64,000 bases of DNA from Neoarius graeffei (taxonomy: Eukaryota; Chordata; Actinopteri; Siluriformes; Ariidae), in NCBI RefSeq assembly GCF_027579695.1, contig NC_083582.1, positions 32,370,464 through 32,434,463 on the forward strand. The letters run 5' to 3'. A program made the translations under genes and the position numbers. The first letter of the stretch is position 1. Each line of letters begins with the position of its first letter. The notes below the pieces were generated by a model. That model was not told where the DNA came from, ran no database searches, and worked only from the letters and a program-made list of their open reading frames with translations. Shown here one piece after another: positions 55,641 to 64,000 of this stretch.

Positions 55641-55747
55641 ACAGTATTTATATTAAAAAAAAAAAAAAAGGTCCTCCATTTTTAAGCCATAGGACCGGGT
55701 CATTGGTTCCTAACCCTGATATCCCTGCCCAACGTGTGATATATATA

Positions 55748-55769
<22 letters not shown>
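55748..55769. repeat. Poly-C / poly-A run
   Basis: About 20 C followed by about 12 A. Confidence 0.85.
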
Positions 55770-55779
<10 letters not shown>

Positions 55780-56436
55780 AATCCAATTAATCATCTCAAT
55801 GATGTCATTTCTGAGTCATTATGGGTGTGTTTTAAAGCAGCGTAACAGTAAAACATGTGGTGCAGGGTTCAGAATCACTATTCTAAGATTAGTTGTAGTG
55901 AATTAATCAAACGTGAACTCTGAGCTAATGTACAACAATTACGCAAACTGAGAATACTTACAAAAGCACTCAAAACATACAGTAGACATTACAGTAAATG
56001 CAAGTGTGGATAAGCAACAAGAACATCTTCGATATTTTAATATGGCAGTTAAAGTCTGTATTTTGGGAACATTTAAATGAACATTGTACGTACACACCCA
56101 ATCACACAGTATCATGACGGGATGAGTTCTGTTAACTGTGTACTGCATGGTGTTGCCATATGGCAACAATTAATTCATTTCTCATTTTTCTGAAGGGCAG
56201 TACCAGAAGACCTCATGTTGTACTATTTATTTGTGAAAAGGGAGACTCTTCATTTGCTATGAAATGTAATTGTCTGGTTACATGACCAGGAAATGCTGGT
56301 AGCGCTTCTGTTTCCAGCCGATGCTTGACGCACTTTCCACCATTGCACATTGTTGCCATATGGCAACAAGTTACCAACTACCCCCCCCCCCCATACAAAA
56401 AAAAATCAAATTTTCCCTTATTTAAGCCATATTAAG
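55770..56436. other. No recognised feature
   Basis: Notable only for two identical TTGCCATATGGCAACAA palindromic words (56152-56168 and 56353-56369) and a poly-C run near 56382. Confidence 0.45.
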
Positions 56437-58043
56437 TACAACCCCGATTCCAAAAAAGTTGGGACAAAGTACAAATTGTAAATAAAAATGGAATGCAATA
56501 ATTTACAAATCTCAAAAACTGATATTGTATTCACAATAGAACATAGACAACATATCAAATGTCAAAAGTGAGACATTTTGAAATTTCATGCCAAACATTG
56601 GTGATTTGAAATTTCATGACAGCAACACATCTCAAAAAAGTTGGGACAGGGGCAATAAGAGGCTGGAAAAGTTAAAGGTACAAAAAAGGAACAGCTGGAG
56701 GACCAAATTGCAACTCATTAGGTCAATTGGCAATAGGTCATTAACATGACTGGGTATAAAAAGAGCATCTTGGAGTGGCTGCAGCTCTCAGAAGTAAAGA
56801 TGGGAAGAGGATCACCAATCCCCCTAATTCTGCGCCGACAAATAGTGGAGCAATATCCGAAAGGAGTTCGACAGTGTAAAATTGCAAAGAGTTTGAACAT
56901 ATCATCATCTACAGTGCATAATATCATCAAAAGATTCAGAGAATCTGGAAGAATCTGTGTGTAAGGGTCAAGGCCGGAAAACCATACTGGGTGCCCGTGA
57001 TCTTTGGGCCCTTAGACGGCACTGCATCGCATACAGGCATGCTTCTGTATTGGAAATCACAAAATGGGCTCAGGAATATTTCCAGAGAACATTATCTGTG
57101 AACACAATTCACCGTGCCATCCGCCGTTGCCAGCTAAAACTCTATAGTTCAAAGAAGCAACCGTATCTAAACACGATCCAGAAGCGCAGACGTCTTCTCT
57201 GGGCCAAGGCTCATTTAAAATGGACTGTGGCAAAGTGGAAAACTGTTCTGTGGTCAGACGAATCAAAATTTGAAGTTCTTTATGGAAATCAGGGACGCCG
57301 TGTCATTCGGACTAAAGAGGAGAAGGACGACCCAAGTTGTTATCAGCGCTCAGTTCAGAAGCCTGCATCTCTGATGGTATGGGGTTGCATTAGTGCGTGT
57401 GGCATGGGCAGCTTGCACATCTGGAAAGACACCATCAATGCTGAAAGGTATATCCAGGTTCTAGAGCAACATATGCTCCCATCCAGACGACGTCTCTTTC
57501 AGGGAAGACCTTGCATTTTCCAACATGACAATGCCAAACCACATACTGCATCAATTACAGCATCATGGCTGCGTAGAAGAAGGGTCCGGGTACTGAACTG
57601 GCCAGCCTGCAGTCCAGATCTTTCACCCATAGAAAACATTTGGCGCATCATAAAATGGAAGATACGACAAAAAAGACCTAAGACAGTTGAGCAACTAGAA
57701 TCCTACATTAGACAAGAATGGGTTAACATTCCTATCCCTAAACTTGAGCAACTTGTCTCCTCAGTCCCCAGACGTTTACAGACTGTTGTAAAGAGAAAAG
57801 GGGATGTCTCACAGTGGTAAACATGGTCTTGTCCCAACTTTTTTGAGATGTGGTGTTGTCATGAAATTTTAAAATCACCTAATTTTTCTCTTTAAATGAT
57901 ACATTTTCTCAGTTTAAACATTTGATATGTCATCTATGTTCTATTCTGAATAAAATATGGAATTTTGAAACTTCCACATCATTGCATTCCGTTTTTATTT
58001 ACAATTTGTACTTTGTCCCAACTTTTTTGGAATCGGGGTTGTA
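56437..58043 (+). mobile_element. Tc1-like transposon, subfamily A, copy 2
   Basis: TA-flanked, terminal repeats CAACCCCGATTCCAAAAAAG on the left and the exact complement on the right, with inner direct repeats. The most complete Tc1 copy in the window; its gene fails by one frameshift. Confidence 0.95.
56746..57820 (+). pseudogene. Tc1-like transposase, subfamily A (single frameshift)
   Basis: The ATG at 56746 opens MTGYKKSILEWLQLSEVKMG, with [19 protein letters not shown] forming the first helix-turn-helix. At 56958 the frame breaks: GAATCTGTGTGTAAGGG lacks two bases present in the 3-kb copy (GAATCTCTGTGCGTAAGGG). From there a 287-codon frame runs to the end (GDVSQW). It includes the second DNA-binding region, [13 protein letters not shown] and [11 protein letters not shown] in DD34E spacing, all intact. 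The catalytic domain is therefore undamaged, but no single protein is made. Confidence 0.9.
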
Positions 58044-58203
58044 AGAAAAACACATTTAGTTTTAATGTATAGGTAACAATTAATGCAGTAGAGGGTTAAA
58101 GTTTGGATAATTTGGCAGCCAGAACTGAACGGGGTTTTTTTTTTTTTTTAAATTGATCTTTTAACTATCATTGATTTTAAACTGCAAGGCAGCTGATATA
58201 AAA

Positions 58204-58625
58204 TACTGTAGAATGCAGATGTTTGTGGACACCTAACCATCAAACCCATATGTGGTTCTTCCCCAAACTGTTACCGCAAAATTGTATAGGAAGTCTTTTT
58301 ATGCTGTAGAATTAAGATTTCTTTTCTCTGGAACGCCAAGGCCCAAACCTGTTCCAGCACGACAAAGCCCCTGTGCACAAAGTGAGATCCAGGAAGACAC
58401 GATTTGCCAAGATTGGCGTGGAGGTCAGGGCTCAAGTTCTTCAACCCTACTGAACACCTTTGAGATGATGGAATGCTGAACGCACCTCAGGCCTCCTCGC
58501 TTGAAAGCAGCACTCAAAATTCTATTGGAAGAGCTTCCCAGGAGAGTGGAGGTTATTATAACCGCAAAGGAGCGTCCAACTCCATGTTCACGCCCATGGT
58601 TTTGAAATGGGCACTTATATAAAGT
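58204..58625 (+). mobile_element. Degraded Tc1/mariner-type element, subfamily H
   Basis: GATGTTTGTGGACACCTAAC at the left and a transposase remnant reading LFQHDKAPVHK (near 58345, where Asp and His of the second catalytic motif persist) identify a DDE-type relic. Downstream, PLLNTFEMME-like and ERLPRRVEVIITAKE-type sequence in several frames continues the C-terminus. The right end is lost near a TG microsatellite. Confidence 0.6.
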
Positions 58626-58900
58626 GTGTGTGTGTGTGTGTACAGATGTAGACATGGAATCGTAGCGCAGAACGGAAGCCTGTATGTTTAGATCTTGTAG
58701 AGTGTAACGGTTCTTTGTGACTGATTTTGGGGTCTGTTTGTGGTAGCTTATCTTAGTATGGGCTTATTTTGTCTAATCTACTGACTGAATGGTTTTTGGG
58801 ATATGTGATTTGGCAAAAGCTTTATATTTTATTAACAAGGATCAATAGATGAAAGGTAGACCATGATACAGAAGTAGATTTAAAAAAATATATCTATAAA

Positions 58901-58902
<2 letters not shown>

Positions 58903-58940
<38 letters not shown>
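58903..58940. repeat. (AC)n microsatellite
   Basis: 19 AC units. Confidence 0.95.
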
Positions 58941-58945
<5 letters not shown>

Positions 58946-59471
58946 CCACTTATTGCTGTGGGTTATAATGGAGTTAGTCATCATTATACAACTGCTTGTT
59001 CCTGCTTGTCCTAGATATATAAGGACGCTATACAAGCAGCCATATTACAAAGCCGTATAAACATAATCTAATTAACCAGCCACTGGCCCATGATGATCAG
59101 TCATGCAACAGAGTCTGCTAATGTCTATGGGTCTCGATCCCACAACACAGATGAGATTAGTTTGAGTTTAATTAACATGAGAGCAACAACTAAAATAAGA
59201 GATGACGGATTGAGTTTTAGTCCCAGACATACTGCTGTATATTTAGGCTTGGGCAAAAAAATGTATTATGAATTACCATAATAAAAAATCACAATTTAAT
59301 CCTTCAGAATTGATATTTAATATGTACTATTATGACTGTCAAACCTTTTCTAAACAAATTTCTTGTCTAATAGCCAGACATTGGAACGGAAACAACACGC
59401 GTCCTTCATCGGCTGTGTAAACAATGGTTTTGAGGCTGGAGTGAAACCAGTGGATGTTCCAAATGCTTATA
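58941..59471. other. No recognised feature
   Basis: Nothing identifiable. Confidence 0.4.
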
Positions 59472-59758
59472 TACACTAATGCACCTCAAACAATGAGAAT
59501 ATCATGAAAAACTTATTTTATGTTCATAATTTAATTAAAAAATGTCAACTTTCATATATTCTATATTCATTACACGTAAAGTGAAACATTTCAAGCCTTT
59601 TTTTTTAGTTTTAATTTTGATGATTATGCCTGATAGCTCATGAAAATCAGAAATCCAGTATCTCAGATTATTAGAAAATTTCCAAAGATCAGTCAAAAAA
59701 GGATTTACAGTATAGAAATGTCCAACTTCTGAAAAAAAAAAAGTGTTCATTTATACTC

Positions 59759-60659
59759 TCAATACTTGGTTGGGGCTCCTTTGCCATGAATTACTGCATC
59801 AGTGCGGCGTGGCATGGAGGTGATCAGTCTGTGGCACTGCTGAGGTGTGATTGAAGTCCAGGTTGCTTTGATGGCGGCTTTCAGCTCGTCTGTATTTTTG
59901 GGTCGGGTGTTTCATCTTCCTCTTGACAATACCCTGTAGATTCTCTGTGGGGTTCAGGTCAGGCGAGTTGGCTGGCCAATCAAGCACAGTAATATCCTGG
60001 CCAGCAAAGCATTTAGTCATAGTTTTGGCACTGTGTTCAGGTGCCAAGTCCTGCTGGAAAAGGAAATCGGCATCTCCATAAAGCTTGTCAGCAGACAAAA
60101 GCATGAAGTGCTTTAAAATCTCCTGGGAGATGGTTGCATTGACTTTTTGGACTTGATAAAACACAGTGGACCAACACCCAGCAGATGACATGGCACCCCA
60201 AAATCATCACAGACTTCAGAAACTTCACACTGGACTTCAAACTCCTTGGATTCTGTGCCTCCCCACTCTTCCTGCAGACTCTAGGACCTTGATTTCCAGA
60301 TGAAATGCAAAACTGACTTTCATCTGAAAAGAGGACTTTGGACCACTGAGCAACAGTCCAGTTCTTTCTCTCCTTAGCCCAGGTAAGACGCTTCTGATGT
60401 TGTCTCTGGTTCAGGAGTGGCTTGATATTAGGAATGTGACAGTTGTAGCCCCTTTCCTGAAGATGTCTTATGTGATGGCTCTTGATGCACTGACACCAGC
60501 CTCAGTCCACTCCTTGTGAAGCTCTCCGAAGTTCTTGAATCAACTTTTCTTGACAATCCTCTCAAGGCTACGCTTGTCCCTGTTGCTTGTGCACCTTTTC
60601 CAGCCAGCCTCTTCGGCAATGACCTTCTGTGCCTTACCCTCTTTTGTGGAGGGTGTCGA

Positions 60660-60729
<70 letters not shown>

Positions 60730-60762
60730 CTTCTGGACAATTGTTGAGTCAGCAGTCTTCCA
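59759..60762 (-). pseudogene. Tc1-like transposase, subfamily F, copy 2 (broken)
   Basis: The N-terminal frame (ADSTIVQKTI near 60740) is invaded by an NQSI-repeat from the TTGA array, then resumes STPSTKEGKAQKVIAEEAGW and KRCTSNRDKRSLERIVK, showing the same shortened DNA-binding segment as the 24-kb copy. Frame is lost and regained several times. The catalytic segment retains DADFLFQQDLAPEH and SPDLNPTENLQG; the C-terminus past RKMK is frameshifted. It ends at the TGA equivalent near 59761. Inactive. Confidence 0.85.
60661..60727. repeat. (TTGA)n microsatellite inside a transposase gene
   Basis: About 16 TTGA units. The flanking gene sequence matches the 24-kb copy, so the array arose after divergence of the copies. 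Confidence 0.95.
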
Positions 60763-60996
60763 TATGATTTGTGGTTGCTTGTACTGAACTAGACCGAGAG
60801 ATGCACTGTATTTATCCTGTTTTTTACTCAAAATGAAATCCTCATATTTTGAGATCGTTTTAAACTTTTATACTGTAGGCCATAATTATCAAAATTAAAT
60901 TCGAAAAATGCTTGAAAAATTTTAGTTTACATGTGAGGAGTCTAGAATGTATTAAATTCTCACTTTCTTAAATAACTGATGGAAAATACTGAACTC

Positions 60997-61129
60997 CTCT
61001 CATTCTCATCTCATTATCTCTAGCCGCTTTATCCTGTTCTACAGGGTCGCAGGCAAGCCGGAGCCTATCTCAGCTGACTACGGGCGAAAGGCGGGGTACA
61101 CCCTGGACAAGTTGCCAGGTCATCACAGG
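60997..61129 (-). mobile_element. V-SINE, 5'-truncated copy with duplication
   Basis: Only the 3' third (to CATCACAGG) is present, flanked by a 12-bp duplication AATACTGAACTC at 60985-60996 and 61130-61141. Truncation therefore happened during insertion. Confidence 0.9.
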
Positions 61130-61178
61130 AATACTGAACTCTTTCATAATATTCTAAATAGTTTGAGATGCACTAGTA

Positions 61179-61784
61179 CTATAAGGGAACATGCATATAT
61201 TTACACGTTTTATGCAATTGTGTAAATTAATTTAACACCGTTTTAGGATAACTAATATTACCAGCATATGAAGGTGTGTGCTAGTTTATATTCAAGTTTC
61301 TATACCCCTAAAAACATACCGTGATCCGTTTGAACAGCTTAATCTTCCCATATGCACATTTAACCAGATTACTTTAATGAATTGTTTGGCTTCTTAGATT
61401 CTCAGCTTATTTTACTTGACTTGGCATTCACATTATGGAGCGAACTGCATAGTAAATAAATGAATAAACCATAAATGGTGGCAAATGCTGCTCAGTTCTG
61501 CCCCCTTCTGATCGCAAGTTACACATTAGTCTCTCCCACTCTCTAAAAAGCTTCTTAAGTACGGTTAGTATTCCAAATCTGTTTACACAGTTGGAAATTT
61601 TCCAGATTCCTTTGGCGTGAAGGACGTCGAGCATTTCCGGTGTCATGTCTAGTGTTTTCTCAACACTTTTGCAGCTTCTGCTGCACCCAGAATAAGGAAT
61701 GATGAGATAAAGACACATCCTTAATGGAAAGAATCCGTGCAAATGTGTACACATCTCCGAATGAGACATAATAGATAACTATGT
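61179..61784. other. No recognised feature
   Basis: Minus-strand ORF at 61428-61769 has no recognisable domain. Confidence 0.4.
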
Positions 61785-62376
61785 TTAAAGGAGAACTGAA
61801 GGCAAATTTTTTTAAAATCAAAATTCTATTTCTCATTTTATTAAATATAAGAGTGCATTTTTGATCGCTATTTTGTCGCTGCTATAGCAAGTTATGAGTG
61901 TTTGAAATATGCTCTGTAATATATCGGTCCATATGTCAAAGCAATGGCCGTAAACGAGATTCGTTGAGACCTGTGCGAGACATTGTAGGACGGAAGTAAA
62001 ACTTGCAGCGGAAATCAAAGCGACCTGCCAACGTTGCCAAAAGACGCGCACGCCCTCTTTTGAATGCTCACGTAATCAAGCCAGAAGTTTTGTTTGTTTT
62101 GGTAGCAATCAGGAAAGGTTGAGAACAGTAGGCAGTAATCGTCATTTAAACTAGTTTTTGTGCAATACTTCGTTTGGAAAACAGTTTTCAAAATGGCGGT
62201 GCTGACACTTCACGTTTTGAAGTCTCGCACAAGTCTCGAGATGATCGCGCGGATAAGCGACGCCTGCCATGGACCAAACGAACTAAATTCAACATGGCTA
62301 AAAACCGAACAGGCCAATAAGTATAATATTGAATTGCAATTAGTTGCTAATAGAAATTACTTCAGTTCTCCTTTAA
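61785..62376. mobile_element. TTAA-flanked MITE with AGGAGAACTGAAG ends
   Basis: Exact TTAA borders (61785-61788 and 62373-62376) with terminal repeats AGGAGAACTGAAGG and, inverted, ACTTCAGTTCTCCT. The interior contains AAAATGGCGGTGCTGAC and CG-rich sequence but no conserved protein; the ORF at 62160-62414 runs out of the element. Kolobok or piggyBac type by target. Confidence 0.75.
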
Positions 62377-62424
62377 ATCCCATACAAGATGGCAATATTC
62401 TAAAATATGTTTAGTTTTTTTTTT

Positions 62425-62737
62425 GGACGGCAACTGTAGAGTGGCATCGCATCACAGCTCCAGAACCTCTGGTTCAGTCCTGAGCCCAAATCTCTGTTCT
62501 CCCCACCTGGGTTTCCTGTGGGTTCTCCAGTTTCCTCCCACTATTCAAAAACGTACAGCAAGGTGGACTGGTTGTGTTAAGTTACCGCAGGTGTGAATGA
62601 GTGCATGGATGGTGACTTGCAATGCATTAATGTTCTATGTGGGGTGAATTTTCCCCACCTTGTGCTTAGGGATAGGCTCGGGATCCACTGCAACCCTGAC
62701 CAGGGTAAATCAGTTCATGAAAATGAATGAATTTGTC
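62425..62737 (+). mobile_element. Old V-SINE-type copy
   Basis: Plus-strand SINE, diverged: GGACGGCAACTGTAGAGTGG head, GGTTTCCTGTGGGTTCTCCA core, GGATAGGCTCGGGATCC then CTGCAACCCTGACCAGGG tail and GAATGAATGAAT end. Confidence 0.7.
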
Positions 62738-63086
62738 TGTCTATCTCAGCTGTACAACACTGACTGACAGAAAGAACTCTGGTTTGCAACAGAAGACTAA
62801 CGGAATATAGGCTTAATATGACGCATTGAAGAAATATGAAAAACTTTTTATGTCGGAAACAAAATTAAGATTGTTGTCTGTGAGAAGGAGAAATGCAATG
62901 CTTGTTCAGCTTTGGGGGGGGAAGAAACCAAAATCTTACAGGAAGCTGTCATGAAGTTGAGAATAGATCAGAGAAAACACTTCTCAGTCATGAGTACATT
63001 TCCTGAATGTAATAAGGTTAGTTACTATGATCATCACATGCACAATATATCTGCGATTGGAGGATGATGCTTTTTGAGTTACTTTA
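62738..63086. other. No recognised feature
   Basis: Nothing identifiable. Confidence 0.4.
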
Positions 63087-63944
63087 GAGTACCAGTCAAA
63101 AGTTCGGACCCACCTACTCATGGGTCATTCCATGTCAGATCACCCAATGAGTTAAACCCTACCTCCTCCAAATTCAATGAAAATTGGTTTATAGGTAAAT
63201 CCTAGCCAGAAAAGCCAAATTTTAGCAAAATCGGACCAACGGTTTTTGAGATATCGCCATTTCTTTTTTTCACTTTTTTGCGAAAAAGGGCGTGGCCGCC
63301 AAATTTCAAAGTGCTGTATCTCGGCAACCAGTGGTCCGATTTTCAAAAATAAAGTAAATTTGTGAAGGGGAGATCATAAGGAATCTAAATACATCATTAG
63401 TTTTATCTTTTATGTGATATATCTCATCATGACCTTTTGACCTATATTTTGACCTTGAAATTGACAATTTGGGACAAATGACCCCGCGACGACTTTTCCT
63501 GAAAATTGTAGCCCAACATGTTGCCTACAACATATGAAGAAACTGGAGAGGTAATATTTTTCATTTTGAAGCAGCATCAGTTTGAAATGTGCATTACCAC
63601 AGCTAAAAGTCCTACTCCTGTATATTCTATGTACATCCGTACACACAATTCAACACAGTTCACACATTATATGCTTACCACGTGGTTAACATGTTCTCTG
63701 TCTTTCATGTCACACAAGATGAAGTCGCCGCCAACGAAGAAAACCTCAAAATTTGGCTTTTCTGGCTAGGATTTACCTATAAACCAATTTTCATTGAATT
63801 TGGAGGAGGTGGGGTTTAAAATGTCATTTTTTGGGGGTGATTTGACATGGAATGACCCTCATTTATAAGTTTTTCTGTATTTGGCTATTTTCTACATTGT
63901 AGAACAATACTGAAGACATCACAACTATGAAATAACATCTGGAA
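63087..63944 (+). mobile_element. Tc1-like 5' end (subfamily E) interrupted by a TIR element
   Basis: GAGTACCAGTCAAAAGTTCG is the terminal repeat seen at 19944; the continuation TTATAAGTTTTTCTGTATTT resumes after the nested element and is cut by another Tc1 end at about 63945. Confidence 0.7.
63122..63858. mobile_element. Long-TIR element with GGGTCATTCCATGTCA ends
   Basis: Terminal repeats of about 110 bp: GGGTCATTCCATGTCAGATC to GAAAAGCCAAATTTT, mirrored at 63743-63858 with a small insertion (GACATTTT). TCAT is duplicated at 63118-63121 and 63859-63862. The middle (GAGATATCGCCATTTC, GTATCTCGGCAACC) has no coding frame. Superfamily not known. Confidence 0.75.
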
Positions 63945-64000
63945 CATACACCGATCAGCTATAACATTAAAAACGCTGACAGGTGATGTGAATAACATTT
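63945..64000 (+). mobile_element. 5' end of a Tc1-like transposon (continues beyond window)
   Basis: ACACCGATCAGCTATAACAT matches the terminal repeat of the foldback family at 38932 and 42090. Confidence 0.7.

Larger units (their letters stand above)
59472..61178 (-). mobile_element. Tc1-like transposon, subfamily F, copy 2
   Basis: TA-flanked; ends CACTAATGCACCTCAAAC and GTTTGAGATGCACTAG. Carries a broken minus-strand transposase, a TTGA microsatellite inside the gene, and a truncated SINE near the right end. Confidence 0.9.

Noticed and set aside
60540..60831. NQSINQSI-repeat ORFs
   Set aside because: Translation of the TTGA microsatellite within a dead transposase.

Overview
This window looks like a piece of a ray-finned fish chromosome made almost entirely of transposable-element debris, with one clear candidate host exon. 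The fish assignment rests on element types: at least 17 copies or fragments of a tRNA-derived V-SINE (DANA/mermaid-like, with A/B boxes and an ATGAG-repeat tail), about a dozen Tc1-like transposons and remnants from several teleost-type subfamilies, a Rex3-like RTE LINE tail, L2-like 3' tails, and hAT, CACTA and TTAA-flanked elements. An ostariophysan such as a catfish is possible, but the species cannot be fixed from sequence alone. No bacterial operon, CRISPR array, tRNA gene, rRNA gene or retrovirus was seen.

Layout. 1-11,350: Tc1-like elements, L2-like tails, a foldback element and a CACTA-like element holding two SINEs side by side. 11,600-17,180: a TA-flanked element with a repeated internal motif, and a TTAA element hosting a Tc1 copy. 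17,870-19,570: two groups of diverged tandem repeats, one rich in AGGTCA half-sites. 20,530-23,515: an old SINE split by a hAT-like MITE, itself split by two TTAA elements, one a Kolobok-type relic with a THAP zinc-finger exon. 23,732-26,103: a Tc1 copy and a dimeric SINE. 26,200-35,800: the most gene-like zone, with a CpG-rich GC/CT minisatellite block and a 1.3-kb exon (30,089-31,385) that has good splice signals and encodes 363 residues of an unidentified cysteine-rich, 14-3-3-motif-containing protein. 35,800-42,100: a small tandem duplication, a TTAA element hosting a hAT, and a Tc1 foldback hosting a hAT-ZBED relic and a large palindrome. 43,000-64,000: more Tc1 copies, three further TTAA elements, TIR elements and SINEs.

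The recognisable transposase genes are all broken by frameshifts, stops or lost catalytic residues, so no autonomous DNA transposon is visible. Nearly every V-SINE with an intact border keeps a perfect or near-perfect 9-14 bp target-site duplication, so SINE insertion is the youngest layer. Seven elements flanked by TTAA stand out. No undescribed functional system is demonstrated. The best leads are the unidentified gene exon, the GGGGTAAAAGGCCCC palindrome block near 41 kb, the AGGTCA-rich tandem repeat near 18.2 kb, and the dimeric SINE at 25.4-26.1 kb.
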